A stretch of 64,000 bases of DNA from Parabacteroides goldsteinii. GTDB taxonomy: Bacteria; Bacteroidota; Bacteroidia; Bacteroidales; Tannerellaceae. The DNA is taken from positions 84,174 through 148,173 of the forward strand of contig NZ_JADNBB010000003.1 in the NCBI RefSeq assembly GCF_015550595.1. The letters run 5' to 3'. The translations under genes and the position numbers were made by a program. Below are positions 16,828-25,459 of the stretch, piece by piece (position 1 is the first letter of the stretch; each line of letters begins with the position of its first letter). The notes below the pieces were generated by a model, which was not told the origin of the DNA, searched no databases, and saw nothing but the letters and a program-made list of their open reading frames with translations.

Positions 16828-18513
16828 ATGGACAGAAAAAAATTACCGATAGGCATCAGCGATTATAAGCTGTTGATCAGCGAAGCGTATTATTATGTGG
16901 ATAAAACTGATTTTATCCGGCAGATAGTAGAAGACGGAAGCCTGATCAACCTGCTTCCGCGTCCGCGACGTTTCGGTAAGACGCTCAACCTTTCCACCCT
17001 ACGTTACTTCTTCGAGAAGACGGAAGACAATGTGTACCGTCCGCTGTTTAAAGGGAAAAATATCGAAGGATGGAAAGGCTTCGATAAGTATCAGGGGAAA
17101 TATCCGGTGATACTCCTCACGTTGAAAGATTGTAAAGCGGATACGTTTGAAGAAGTACTGGAGAAAATAGCCGGCGAGCTGGCTACTGAATTCGAGCGCC
17201 ATGATTATCTGCTCGATGTCCCGGAGATAAAACCGGTTCCCAGAGCTATTTTTGAAGCTGTTTATCACGGACAAGCTACACAAAACCAGTTAGAAGCGGC
17301 ATTGAAGATTTTATCGGAGCTACTCACATCTTATTGGGGTATGCCCCCACTCGTTTTGCTCGACGAATATGATACTCCGATCCATGTCGCTTTCGACAAA
17401 GGATATTACGACAAGATGATCGGTTTCATGCGTAACTTTATGAGTGCAGTATTCAAAGATAATACGAATATATTCCGTGGCGTGATCACCGGTATTCTCC
17501 GGGTGAGCAAGGAATCCATATTCAGCGGTTTGAATAATATTGCCGTATTTTCATTGCTGGATCGCCCTATGTGCACGGCTTTTGGATTTACACAGGAAGA
17601 AACAGATATGATACTCGACGATTATTCGTTGGAAAAACAGAAAGAGGAAGTAAAGCAATGGTATAACGGGTATCTCTTTGCTGGTAAAACGGTTTATAAT
17701 CCCTGGTCAGTACTTAATTATATAATGTATGATGGCGTTCTTGCCCCTTACTGGGTAAACACCGGCTCCGATGTCTTACTACGTCATTTACTGGCCGACG
17801 GCCCTTCGCAAATACGTGACGGCGTAGAGGGATTGATACAAGGTAATTCTATTCGTAGTGTGATAAACGATAAGCTGGCGTTTCCGGATTTGTTGACCGA
17901 GGCAGTTAATATCTGGTCATTCATGCTTTTCAGCGGATACCTCAAAGCTTCCGATCCTGTTTTGCAACCAAATAATCTGATCGAATACAAACTGGAGGTT
18001 CCTAACCTGGAAGTTTCGACCGTGTTTAGCACTATTATCCGTAGTTGGATAAATAATGGCCCGGTAAAGAACGACCGTCTCGAACGGATGCTACAGGCAT
18101 TGGATGAAAACAACATACCTATCTTTGAACGATTATTAAACGACTTTGTGGTCAACACGCTTTCCTACTATGATACTTCCGGACGCGACCCGGAGAAAGT
18201 ATACCAGGCCTTTTTGTTGGGTATGTTGGTAAGCTCCGGAGCTTATGAGGTAAGCAGTAACCGGGAGTCGGGCCTGGGACGCTACGATATCCTGATGCGT
18301 CCGCGTAATATTCAAAAGCGGGGTATTATCATGGAACTGAAACTTTACGATCCGATGTTCGACAAGTCGGTCGATGATGTTCTGGCATCGGCTCTTCAAC
18401 AGATCGAGGAGAAACAGTATGCAGCCACCCTCCATGCCGCAGGTGTTACCGACATCCTTAAAATGGCCATCACTTTCGATGGCAAACGTGTCTGGATAAA
18501 GACGGTGGAATAA
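16828..18513 (+). CDS. AAA-ATPase-like / PDDEXK nuclease-family protein, copy 2
   Basis: The protein has 561 residues with the same domain order as the gene at 15103. The first 115 residues and the last 150 are almost identical to copy 1. Residues of about 118-160 (after KADTFEE) and about 255-300 differ strongly. The ATPase motifs PRRFGKTLNLS and PLVLLDEYD and the nuclease motif IIMELKLY are intact. The mosaic of conserved ends and divergent middle suggests gene conversion or selection for altered specificity in a region between the Walker motifs. Function is unknown; partner or target recognition by the divergent segments is only a guess. Confidence 0.82.
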   Translation: MDRKKLPIGISDYKLLISEAYYYVDKTDFIRQIVEDGSLINLLPRPRRFGKTLNLSTLRYFFEKTEDNVYRPLFKGKNIEGWKGFDKYQGKYPVILLTLKDCKADTFEEVLEKIAGELATEFERHDYLLDVPEIKPVPRAIFEAVYHGQATQNQLEAALKILSELLTSYWGMPPLVLLDEYDTPIHVAFDKGYYDKMIGFMRNFMSAVFKDNTNIFRGVITGILRVSKESIFSGLNNIAVFSLLDRPMCTAFGFTQEETDMILDDYSLEKQKEEVKQWYNGYLFAGKTVYNPWSVLNYIMYDGVLAPYWVNTGSDVLLRHLLADGPSQIRDGVEGLIQGNSIRSVINDKLAFPDLLTEAVNIWSFMLFSGYLKASDPVLQPNNLIEYKLEVPNLEVSTVFSTIIRSWINNGPVKNDRLERMLQALDENNIPIFERLLNDFVVNTLSYYDTSGRDPEKVYQAFLLGMLVSSGAYEVSSNRESGLGRYDILMRPRNIQKRGIIMELKLYDPMFDKSVDDVLASALQQIEEKQYAATLHAAGVTDILKMAITFDGKRVWIKTVE

Positions 18514-18704
18514 TAAGTCTCTTGCCATAAATCAAGACATTTCAATATGCCACACTTTTATGGGGTATCCTGTCATATTGATCATATTACAATTCAATCT
18601 ATAACACCCTCTTTTTTCAAAAGCAGGCATCCGGGCATAAATATCCTCCTTCCGACCTTCCAAACCTCTTACTCATCCCCTGTTTCCCCGGTCTTATCTG
18701 TATC

Positions 18705-18810
18705 CACCTGGCAGATAATTCCGATCAGCCGGCAGGTAGTTCGAACCACCCGGCAGGTAACTACTATTCACCCGGCAGACAATCGGGATCAGCCGGGAGA
18801 TAATTTCAAC
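18705..18810. repeat. Degenerate 21-bp tandem repeat, five units
   Basis: Five units of 21, 21, 22, 21 and 21 bp follow the consensus CAsCCGGCAGrTAAt with variable tails. They start at 18705, 18726, 18747, 18769 and 18790. An inverted copy of the core (ctacctgccgg) lies at about 18938-18948. No coding function is evident. Confidence 0.75.
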
Positions 18811-19090
18811 AGTCTGCCGTTTTATACGGAACCAGTCCGTTTTTTCCAACATTTTTCTCCGGAATGCTTCTGATAATGTTCAGTATTGAAGTGACAAAGT
18901 GTATCTGTTTTCCGTATTTCGCCAACATCACAGGAAACTACCTGCCGGACCATCCCCTAATCCCGACCAAACGGCTACCGCTTTCCCCTCCTCTCCCTCT
19001 TTTCTGTCATTTCTCAACTTCCGGAGACTTCCATAAATAATTATTTCCTTATAAGAGCATGTAAATAAAGCAAAGAGAAAGAGATCGATT

Positions 19091-19109
19091 GACATTTTGA
19101 CAAAATGTC
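19091..19109. terminator. Perfect short hairpin upstream of DUF1016 remnant
   Basis: The arms gacatttt and aaaatgtc (8 bp) flank a 3-nt loop. A T-rich stretch follows about ten bases later. It could be a weak terminator for the duplicated genes or an operator; the sequence alone does not decide. Confidence 0.35.
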
Positions 19110-19183
19110 GAACTTATTCTTTTTAACTTTACACCAATTTATCTATCTTTACCGCATATAAAAAATCTTCTTGTATTTGTCTG

Positions 19184-19718
19184 ATGGAAATAAACATAAA
19201 TAATAATCAATATCAAACCCAGTTCGATGAGATTAAGTCGATAATCGATAATCGCCGAAAACGAGCTTATAAAGCTATAAATAACGAAATCATTCTTAGT
19301 AATTGGGAAATCGGACGATACGTATCCGATAAGATTAAATCGGCCAAATGGGGTAGCAAAGTTATTGATATGTTAGTCGTATATCTTAAACAGACAATTC
19401 CCGGAATAAGAGGCTATGAAAAACGTTCTATTGAAAGGATGGTACGGTTCTACAACGAATATTCATCTGTGGAATTTGCGTCAGCTATTCCGACGCAAAT
19501 TAAAGAGCAAGCAATTGCGTCAGATTGTCTGACGCAATTCGAGGAAGAACATATTGTACTTGCTTTGCTTATTCAGATTAGTTGGTCGGCACATCTTGAA
19601 ATTATGTCCGGATGTACAACAGCGGATTGGTTAGAGAGATGAATATAAACGTCAGTTGATACCTAAAGAGGTATTGCAAGAACATTTGCAAAAATTATTA
19701 GATACAATAGAAGAATAG
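19184..19718 (+). pseudogene. Decayed DUF1016 (YhcG-type PDDEXK nuclease) gene
   Basis: The open frame at 19184-19642 gives 152 residues matching the DUF1016 N-terminal domain: NWEIGRYV, then GYEKRSIERMVRFY and ISWSAHLEIMSGC. It then runs into unrelated residues and a stop. A different frame continues with EYKRQLIPKEVLQEHLQKL to a stop at 19716-19718, which resembles the very C-terminus of the same family. The central part, including the PDDEXK catalytic domain, is missing. This is an internal deletion with frameshift, so the nuclease is inactive. The N-terminal half could still be translated as a stand-alone DNA- or protein-binding fragment. Confidence 0.75.
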
Positions 19719-19732
19719 ATACCTGACAAAAT

Positions 19733-20746
19733 ATGTTTGCAAAAAAAATAACACTCATACTATCAATCTTAGTTGTGCTTTTTATCTTCAACGAGACTCT
19801 CGTTGCTCAGGAGAAAGCATTTCCTAAAAAAGGAGAAGGAATTACCCTTTTCCTGAAACGTCATAACCGTGTAGGAAAAGAGTATCACGACGAATTTATC
19901 AAATTAAACAAGACGAGACTCGGCAGTGGTAATTCACTCAAAATGGGCGTTAAATACCATTTGCCGCCTTTGAAGGGCGCGGCGGCCACAATAGCGAAGA
20001 AACCGAATTACGAGCCCTTATTTGGCAAGGAATTAGCCCAATATCAGGTCACCTCTTCCGAATTGAAAGGTTGTTGTTTTTATCTGGTCAGCGGACATGG
20101 CGGCCCCGATCCCGGAGCCATCGGTAAAATGGGGAACGTCGAACTTCACGAAGATGAATATGCCTACGATGTCATGTTGCGCCTGGCACGTAATCTGCTC
20201 ATGCGGGGTGCCAAAGTACATATCATCATCCAGGATGCCAGAGACGGCATCCGCAACGACCGTTTCCTGGCTAACAGCAAACGCGAAACCTGTATGGGCG
20301 ACCCGATCCCGTTCAACCAGGTGCGACGCCTTGAACAACGGAGCGAAAAGATCAATTCATTATTCAAAAAGGATAAAGAGCTTTACAAACGCGCTATCTT
20401 CATGCATATCGACAGTCGCAGTAAAAGTCACCAGACAGATGTTTTCTTCTATTATCAGGATAAAAACTCTGAAAGCAAACACCTGGCAAAGACCATGAAA
20501 TCGACTTTCGAGCATAAATATAACAGACATCAACCGGGACGCGGATTTACAGGAACAGTAGGCCAGCGCGGATTGTATGTTTTGAGAAAAACGACACCCC
20601 CTTCTGTGTTTGTGGAACTGGGTAACATACAAAACAGTTTCGACCAGAAACGTTTCATTCTCAGCGATAACCGCCAGGCACTGGCAAACTGGCTATGCGA
20701 AGGTTTCGTTACGGATTACAAACGTTACAGAAAAAAACTCAAATAA
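19733..20746 (+). CDS. N-acetylmuramoyl-L-alanine amidase (Amidase_3)
   Basis: The protein has 337 residues with an N-terminal signal or membrane segment ending near LVAQ. The catalytic domain occupies about 115-330. Zinc-ligand positions fit the family: His122 in SGHGGPDPGA, Glu in the HEDEYAYD stretch, and His in FMHIDS. The catalytic Glu is in FVELGN near the C-terminus. It cleaves the amide bond between MurNAc and L-alanine in peptidoglycan, acting in the periplasm. The insert between the Glu and second His motifs is longer than in minimal amidases, as is usual for Bacteroidetes members. It begins 15 bp after the DUF1016 remnant, with no link to it. Confidence 0.85.
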   Translation: MFAKKITLILSILVVLFIFNETLVAQEKAFPKKGEGITLFLKRHNRVGKEYHDEFIKLNKTRLGSGNSLKMGVKYHLPPLKGAAATIAKKPNYEPLFGKELAQYQVTSSELKGCCFYLVSGHGGPDPGAIGKMGNVELHEDEYAYDVMLRLARNLLMRGAKVHIIIQDARDGIRNDRFLANSKRETCMGDPIPFNQVRRLEQRSEKINSLFKKDKELYKRAIFMHIDSRSKSHQTDVFFYYQDKNSESKHLAKTMKSTFEHKYNRHQPGRGFTGTVGQRGLYVLRKTTPPSVFVELGNIQNSFDQKRFILSDNRQALANWLCEGFVTDYKRYRKKLK

Positions 20747-20813
20747 GATCGTTGATATTGAATTTATAGAGTAAAAATTGCAGATAAATCCACGGAGAAA
20801 TTATACCTTTGTG

Positions 20814-20821
20814 TATTTATA
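20814..20821 (+). promoter_or_regulatory. -7 box upstream of chuR
   Basis: TACCTTTG matches TAnnTTTG and lies 22 bp before the ATG at 20843. No -33 TTTG is seen at the right distance. It probably serves the chuR-tldD-tldE operon. Confidence 0.5.
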
Positions 20822-20842
20822 ATCGAATCGTTTTAAAACACC

Positions 20843-22084
20843 ATGAATAATTCTTATATATCTCCATTTGCAAAACCCGTTTATGTGATGCTGAAGCCGG
20901 TAGGATCAGTCTGTAATCTGGCCTGTGAATACTGCTATTACCTGGAGAAGGGGAAACTGTATCCGGAGGTAAAAAACCATATAATGAGCGAGCAATTGCT
21001 GGAGAAATTCATCAAAGACTATCTGGAATGCCAAACCATGCCGCAAGTACTTTTTACCTGGCACGGTGGGGAAACATTGATGCGTCCGATCAGTTTCTAT
21101 AAGAAAGCGCTCGAGCTTCAAAAGAAATATGGTCGTGGACGACAGATCGATAATTGCATCCAGACAAACGGTACCTTGCTTACAGATGAGTGGTGTCGCT
21201 TCTTCAAAGAAAACAACTTTCTCGTAGGCGTCTCGATAGATGGCCCGCAGGAGTTTCACGACGAATACCGCCGTAACCGCCAGGGGCTTCCCTCCTTCTT
21301 CAAAGTGATGAAAGGGATCGAACTATTGAAGAAACATCAGGTTGAATACAACGCAATGGCTGTGGTAAACGATTACAACGTCGATTATCCGCTCGAATTC
21401 TATAATTTTTTCAAAGAACTGGATTGCCATTTTATCCAATTCGCCCCTATCGTAGAACGGTTGGGGACACATGCGGACGGGACAAAACTCACCTCTCCGG
21501 AACAGCAGGATGCCAATATCGAACTGGCTTCTTTCTCCGTCGACTCCGGAAAATGGGGAGATTTCCTCTGTGCCATTTTCGATGAATGGCTGAAAGAAGA
21601 TGTCGGCAACTATTACATCCAGCTGTTTGACGCAACATTGGCAAACTGGGTAGGCGAACAACCGGGTATATGTACCCTGGCACGGACATGCGGCCATGCC
21701 GGTGTGATGGAATTCAACGGTGACTTGTATGCCTGCGACCACTTCGTATTCCCCGAATATAAGTTAGGAAATATCTATACGCAAACTTTAACGGAAATGA
21801 TGTACAGCCAGCACCAACTGAAGTTTGGGGCCGACAAATATGATAAACTCCCCACTCAATGCAAAGAGTGTGAGTTTCTTTTTGCTTGCAACGGCGAATG
21901 TCCTAAAAACCGCTTCCTGCATACAGCCAGCGGCGAACCGGGATTAAACTATCTATGCAAAGGATACAAGAAGTTTTTTAAACATGTAGCTCCTTATATG
22001 GATTTTATGAAAAAAGAATTATTGGCCCAACGTCCGCCCGCAAATGTGATGCAATGGGCTAAAGAGAACAGAGATATTTTATAA
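20843..22084 (+). CDS. chuR: Anaerobic sulfatase-maturating radical SAM enzyme (ChuR type)
   Basis: The protein has 413 residues. The radical SAM cluster motif CNLACEYCYY is near residue 28, and a SPASM domain with cysteines in CGHAGVMEF, CKECEFLFACNGECPKN and NYLCKGY binds two further Fe-S clusters. The sequence closely follows the Bacteroides thetaiotaomicron ChuR/anSME type from start to end (MLKPVGSVCNLACEYCYYLE, FTWHGGETLMRP). It converts a Cys or Ser in type I sulfatases to formylglycine in the cytoplasm, which sulfated-glycan users need. No sulfatase gene is in this window, so it must act in trans. It is 6 bp upstream of tldD and likely co-transcribed. Confidence 0.88.
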   Translation: MNNSYISPFAKPVYVMLKPVGSVCNLACEYCYYLEKGKLYPEVKNHIMSEQLLEKFIKDYLECQTMPQVLFTWHGGETLMRPISFYKKALELQKKYGRGRQIDNCIQTNGTLLTDEWCRFFKENNFLVGVSIDGPQEFHDEYRRNRQGLPSFFKVMKGIELLKKHQVEYNAMAVVNDYNVDYPLEFYNFFKELDCHFIQFAPIVERLGTHADGTKLTSPEQQDANIELASFSVDSGKWGDFLCAIFDEWLKEDVGNYYIQLFDATLANWVGEQPGICTLARTCGHAGVMEFNGDLYACDHFVFPEYKLGNIYTQTLTEMMYSQHQLKFGADKYDKLPTQCKECEFLFACNGECPKNRFLHTASGEPGLNYLCKGYKKFFKHVAPYMDFMKKELLAQRPPANVMQWAKENRDIL

Positions 22085-22090
22085 AACAAC

Positions 22091-23623
22091 ATGAAATACA
22101 ACAGACGTGATTTTATTAAAACAGGAGGTATGGTTATGCTTGGTTCGATAGCGGTTCCCTCTTTTTTAGAGGGTTGTGCCGGAAGTACTGAAGACAAAGC
22201 TGCCGGTATCTCATTTGCATTAAACCACTTTGGTTTAAGTGAGAATGATATGAAGAAGGTGCTGACTGCCGCGCTGGAAAAAGGAGGAGATTATGCCGAC
22301 CTTTTCTTCGAACATTCTTACAGAAATAATATAGGATTACAAGATGGTGCGGTAAACCGTGCCTCTTCAAATATAGACTTCGGAATGGGCGTACGTGTCC
22401 TTGCCGGAGACCAGACCGGTTATGCCTATGTGGAAAATATTTCATTGGATGAGATGTTGAAAGCTGCCCGTACAGCTGCCCGTATCGCCGATAGCACAGC
22501 AGGAAAAGGGCCGGCCAAACTGACTGAAGAACCGATCATCAACAACTTCTACGGTGTACAAACTCCGTGGGACGAAATAGCCGTTAAAGAAAAAACGCCT
22601 TATCTGCAAAAGCTGAACGATCAGATATTTGCACTCGACAAGCGCGTCCATAAAGTAATGGCATCTTTGGGTGATACGACTTCACACATTCTTTTCTGTA
22701 ATACAGAAGGACAGATGTATTATGATTACCGGCCGATGGTCACACTGGCTGCCGTATGTATTATGGAAGATAACGGAAAGATTGAGAATTCATACGCTTC
22801 ACGTGCTTTCCGCATGGGTGCCGAATTCCTGACAGACGATATTATCAGCGAAATAGCCAAGGAAGCAGTAGAGAAAACGGCTATTCTATTCCAGGCCGTA
22901 AAACCTAAAGGAGGCGAAATGCCTGTCGTAATGGGTGCCGGAGGTTCAGGTATCCTGTTGCACGAAGCGATCGGACATGCTTTTGAAGCGGACTTCAATC
23001 GTAAGAACACCTCTATCTTCTCCGACCAGTTGAACAAAAAGGTCTGCAACGAGCATATCAATGTTGTGGACGACGGAACGATCCCATTCAACCGTGGCTC
23101 TGTCAACATCGACGATGAAGGTGTGGAAGGACAAAAGACATATATCGTGAAAGAAGGTATTCTGACAAGTTACCTGCACGACCGTATCAGCGCCAAGCAT
23201 TATGGCATCCCTTCAACAGGAAACGGTCGCCGCGAGTCTTTCCGCCAGATGCCTATTCCTCGTATGCGTGCCACTTATATGGAAGCCGGAAACGTAACGG
23301 AAGAAGAAATGATCTCGACCGTAAAGAAAGGAATCTATGCATCCAGTTTTACCAACGGACAGGTACAAATCGGTGCCGGTGACTTTACTTTCTTTGTAAA
23401 AGACGGTTACCTGATTGAAAACGGTAAACTGACACAACCGATCAAAGATATCAATATCATCGGTAACGGGCCGAAAGCACTGGCCGACATCACAATGGTC
23501 GGAAACAATTACAAAATGGATAACGGCACGTGGACTTGCGGTAAAGACGGACAATCCTGTCCGGTAACTTGCGGTATGCCGTCCGCTCTGGTTAGTAAAC
23601 TTACAGTAGGAGGAGAAAATTGA
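22091..23623 (+). CDS. tldD: TldD-family metalloprotease with Tat-type lipoprotein signal
   Basis: The protein has 510 residues. The N-terminus RRDFIKTGGMVMLG is a twin-arginine signal, and FLEGC near residue 29 is a lipobox. The protease motif HEAIGHAFE places zinc ligands at His291 and His296 with Glu292. The C-terminal Cys region (CGKDGQSCPVTCG) fits TldD. TldD and TldE form a heterodimer that degrades unfolded or modified peptides. It is followed one base later by tldE. The export signal is notable because the partner lacks one and E. coli TldD/TldE is cytoplasmic. Confidence 0.85.
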   Translation: MKYNRRDFIKTGGMVMLGSIAVPSFLEGCAGSTEDKAAGISFALNHFGLSENDMKKVLTAALEKGGDYADLFFEHSYRNNIGLQDGAVNRASSNIDFGMGVRVLAGDQTGYAYVENISLDEMLKAARTAARIADSTAGKGPAKLTEEPIINNFYGVQTPWDEIAVKEKTPYLQKLNDQIFALDKRVHKVMASLGDTTSHILFCNTEGQMYYDYRPMVTLAAVCIMEDNGKIENSYASRAFRMGAEFLTDDIISEIAKEAVEKTAILFQAVKPKGGEMPVVMGAGGSGILLHEAIGHAFEADFNRKNTSIFSDQLNKKVCNEHINVVDDGTIPFNRGSVNIDDEGVEGQKTYIVKEGILTSYLHDRISAKHYGIPSTGNGRRESFRQMPIPRMRATYMEAGNVTEEEMISTVKKGIYASSFTNGQVQIGAGDFTFFVKDGYLIENGKLTQPIKDINIIGNGPKALADITMVGNNYKMDNGTWTCGKDGQSCPVTCGMPSALVSKLTVGGEN

Positions 23624-23624
23624 T

Positions 23625-24944
23625 ATGATAACTAACGAAAATAAAAAACTGGCTCAATGGGCCATGGAGTTCGCTCTGAAGAATGGTTGCCAGGCCTCAC
23701 GTGTAAGTCTGTACAATGGTTCAAGTAGTTCGTTTGAAATACGGGATATGAAAATAGACCGCCTTCAACAGGCTTCCGAAAACAGTCTGGTGATCCATCT
23801 GTTTGTGGATGGTCGTTACGGTTCATTTTCCACCAATCGCCTGGATAAACAAGAACTGGAAAAGTTTATCCGCAACGGCATCGATTCGACCCGTTATCTG
23901 GCCGAAGATAAAGCCCGCACATTACCCGATGCTTCTCTCTATTATAAAGGAGGAGGCGCCGACCTGCAACTGCTCGATCCGAAATTCGACGCTATCCTTC
24001 CCGACGATAAAGTGGCATTGGCAATGAACACCTGTAATGAAATGATGGGGAAAGACGACCGTATCATTTCTGCTAATTCTTCTTATAGCGACGAGAAAGA
24101 TTTTAAATATATGGTAGCCAGCAACGGTTTCGAAGGAGAAGCTTGCGGCTCTTCTTTCAGCCTGGTGGCCAGCGTAAGCATTCGCGGCGAAGGCGATGCC
24201 CGTCCCGAATCGTATTGGTATGATTCTTCACTGTATTACGACACAATGACGAAAACAGGACTGGGAACGAAAGCTCTCGAACGTGTATTCCGTAAACTGG
24301 GACAGAAGAAAGTGGCTTCCGGCAAATACCAGATGGTTGTCGACAACATGAATTCCGCCCGCCTGTTATCTCCGATACTCGATGCTTTATACGGTTCTTC
24401 CATTCAGCAAAAGAACTCTTTCTTACTGGATAAACTGGATCAAAAGGTGCTGGGTGAGAAATTGACGTTAATAGACGAACCTCATATAACTAAAGCTTCC
24501 GGAGCCCGTTATTTCGACGGTGAAGGTGTAGCAACCAAGCGTCTGCCGGTATTTGAGAACGGTGTACTAAAAACGTATTATATCGATACCTATTCCGCCA
24601 ATAAAATGGATGTGAAGCCTACTATCGCCTCCCCTTCCATTCTTACAATGCAGATGGGCGACAAGAATACGGAGAGCCTGATCGCTTCCGTCGATAAAGG
24701 TATCCTGATAACCGGTTTCAACGGTGGTAACTGCAACAGTACAACCGGTGATTTCTCCTATGGCATTGAAGGTTTCCTGATTGAAAAAGGAAAACTGACC
24801 CAGCCTATTTCAGAAATGAATGCAACTGGTAATATGATCACCCTATGGAGTAATCTGGTAGAAACAGGAAACGATCCCCGCCTACTCTCCAGTTGGCGCA
24901 TTCCTTCGTTATTGTTTGATGGGGTTGATTTCAGTGGACTATAA
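23625..24944 (+). CDS. tldE: TldE/PmbA-family partner of TldD
   Basis: The protein has 439 residues with the TldD/PmbA fold but no HExxxH motif, as expected for the non-catalytic TldE subunit. Features include the N-terminal GCQASRVSLYNG and the C-terminal FNGGNCNSTTGDFSYGIEG, typical of the family. There is no signal peptide. It starts one base after tldD ends, so the two are translated together. A strong hairpin terminator follows at 24975. Confidence 0.85.
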   Translation: MITNENKKLAQWAMEFALKNGCQASRVSLYNGSSSSFEIRDMKIDRLQQASENSLVIHLFVDGRYGSFSTNRLDKQELEKFIRNGIDSTRYLAEDKARTLPDASLYYKGGGADLQLLDPKFDAILPDDKVALAMNTCNEMMGKDDRIISANSSYSDEKDFKYMVASNGFEGEACGSSFSLVASVSIRGEGDARPESYWYDSSLYYDTMTKTGLGTKALERVFRKLGQKKVASGKYQMVVDNMNSARLLSPILDALYGSSIQQKNSFLLDKLDQKVLGEKLTLIDEPHITKASGARYFDGEGVATKRLPVFENGVLKTYYIDTYSANKMDVKPTIASPSILTMQMGDKNTESLIASVDKGILITGFNGGNCNSTTGDFSYGIEGFLIEKGKLTQPISEMNATGNMITLWSNLVETGNDPRLLSSWRIPSLLFDGVDFSGL

Positions 24945-24974
24945 CGATTTATTCATACAGATTATTTATCTGCG

Positions 24975-24999
24975 AAGGCTGGAAACTATTTCCAGCCTT
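24975..24999 (+). terminator. Rho-independent terminator after tldE
   Basis: A perfect 11-bp stem (aaggctggaaa/tttccagcctt) with a 3-nt loop is followed by a T-rich run (tattttatt). Confidence 0.85.
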
Positions 25000-25014
25000 T
25001 ATTTTATTCCAACA

Positions 25015-25046
25015 TTTGTTTTTTCTAATCGGAATCTTTATATTTG
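25015..25046 (+). promoter_or_regulatory. Promoter of small membrane-protein pair
   Basis: TTTG (25015-25018) and TATATTTG (25039-25046) are spaced by 20 bp. The in-frame ATG at 25044 falls within the -7 box, so translation starts at 25074. Confidence 0.75.
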
Positions 25047-25073
25047 CCAATACATTTAATAAAACTTATAACT

Positions 25074-25286
25074 ATGAAACAAAAGACTATTCCACCACAG
25101 GTGGTTATTAATGAGAAGCTTGGCGATTTCTTTGTCGATATTGCGAAGTTGGTATTTGCCGGGGTTGTACTCAGCACTTTATTGGACATGGAAGTAGATA
25201 GACAGACTGTACTATCATCTGGAGTTCTTACGACTATTGTATTGGTTACGGTAGGATTTAAGTTTTACTCAAAGAACAAAAAATAA
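25074..25286 (+). CDS. Small membrane protein (DUF6722-like)
   Basis: The protein has 70 residues from MKQKTIPPQ. A short N-terminal cytoplasmic part contains EKLGDFFVDIAKLVF, followed by two predicted membrane helices (LVFAGVVLSTLLDM and LTTIVLVTVGFKFY) and a basic tail. It resembles the DUF6722 group of small Bacteroidales proteins; function is unknown. A 36-residue membrane peptide follows one base after its stop. The pair has its own promoter and terminator. Confidence 0.65.
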   Translation: MKQKTIPPQVVINEKLGDFFVDIAKLVFAGVVLSTLLDMEVDRQTVLSSGVLTTIVLVTVGFKFYSKNKK

Positions 25287-25287
25287 A

Positions 25288-25398
25288 ATGGAAATAATAT
25301 ATTTATTTAATGGAATGAGCTTTTTGGGATTAATTCTGATTGCTTACCTTACCTATGAGGAGTGGCAGTATAAAAAGAAACATCCTAAAAAGAAGTAA
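25288..25398 (+). CDS. 36-residue single-pass membrane peptide
   Basis: The start is MEIIYLFNGMSFLGLILIAY and the end is a strongly basic tail (KKKHPKKK). One transmembrane helix is followed by cytoplasmic positive charges. It begins one base after the DUF6722-like gene, so it is probably translationally coupled to it. A strong terminator follows. I do not recognise the family; it may be a partner subunit or assembly peptide of the upstream protein. Confidence 0.6.
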   Translation: MEIIYLFNGMSFLGLILIAYLTYEEWQYKKKHPKKK

Positions 25399-25409
25399 TA
25401 AAACAATAT

Positions 25410-25459
25410 AAAAAGACAACATGTCAAAGTTATATGAATTTTGACATGCTGTCTTTTTT
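25410..25459. terminator. Bidirectional terminator
   Basis: A stem of about 18 bp (aaaaagacaacatgtcaaa with ttttgacatgctgtcttttt, one mismatch) has A- and T-runs on both sides. It serves the small membrane-protein pair on the plus strand and the hemolysin III gene on the minus strand, whose stop codon is at its right edge (25458-25460). Confidence 0.85.

Larger units (their letters stand above)
18514..19183. other. Long intergenic region with repeats, no gene seen
   Basis: These 670 bp contain no ORF with family features. They hold a degenerate 21-bp tandem array at 18705-18810 and a perfect 19-bp hairpin at 19091-19109. The remainder looks like decayed sequence. It may be the scar of rearrangements that also truncated the DUF1016 gene downstream. 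Confidence 0.6.

Noticed and set aside
15103-18513. Transposon made of the two duplicated AAA/PDDEXK genes
   Set aside because: No terminal inverted repeats, target-site duplication or transposase motif were found. A tandem duplication explains the pattern.
18547-18873. A 108-codon plus-strand frame in the gap after the AAA/PDDEXK genes
   Set aside because: It runs across the 21-bp tandem repeat and has no domain, promoter or plausible protein composition.
22923-23000. HEAIGH motif as a zincin protease of another family
   Set aside because: The surrounding sequence and the adjacent partner gene clearly fit the TldD/TldE family.
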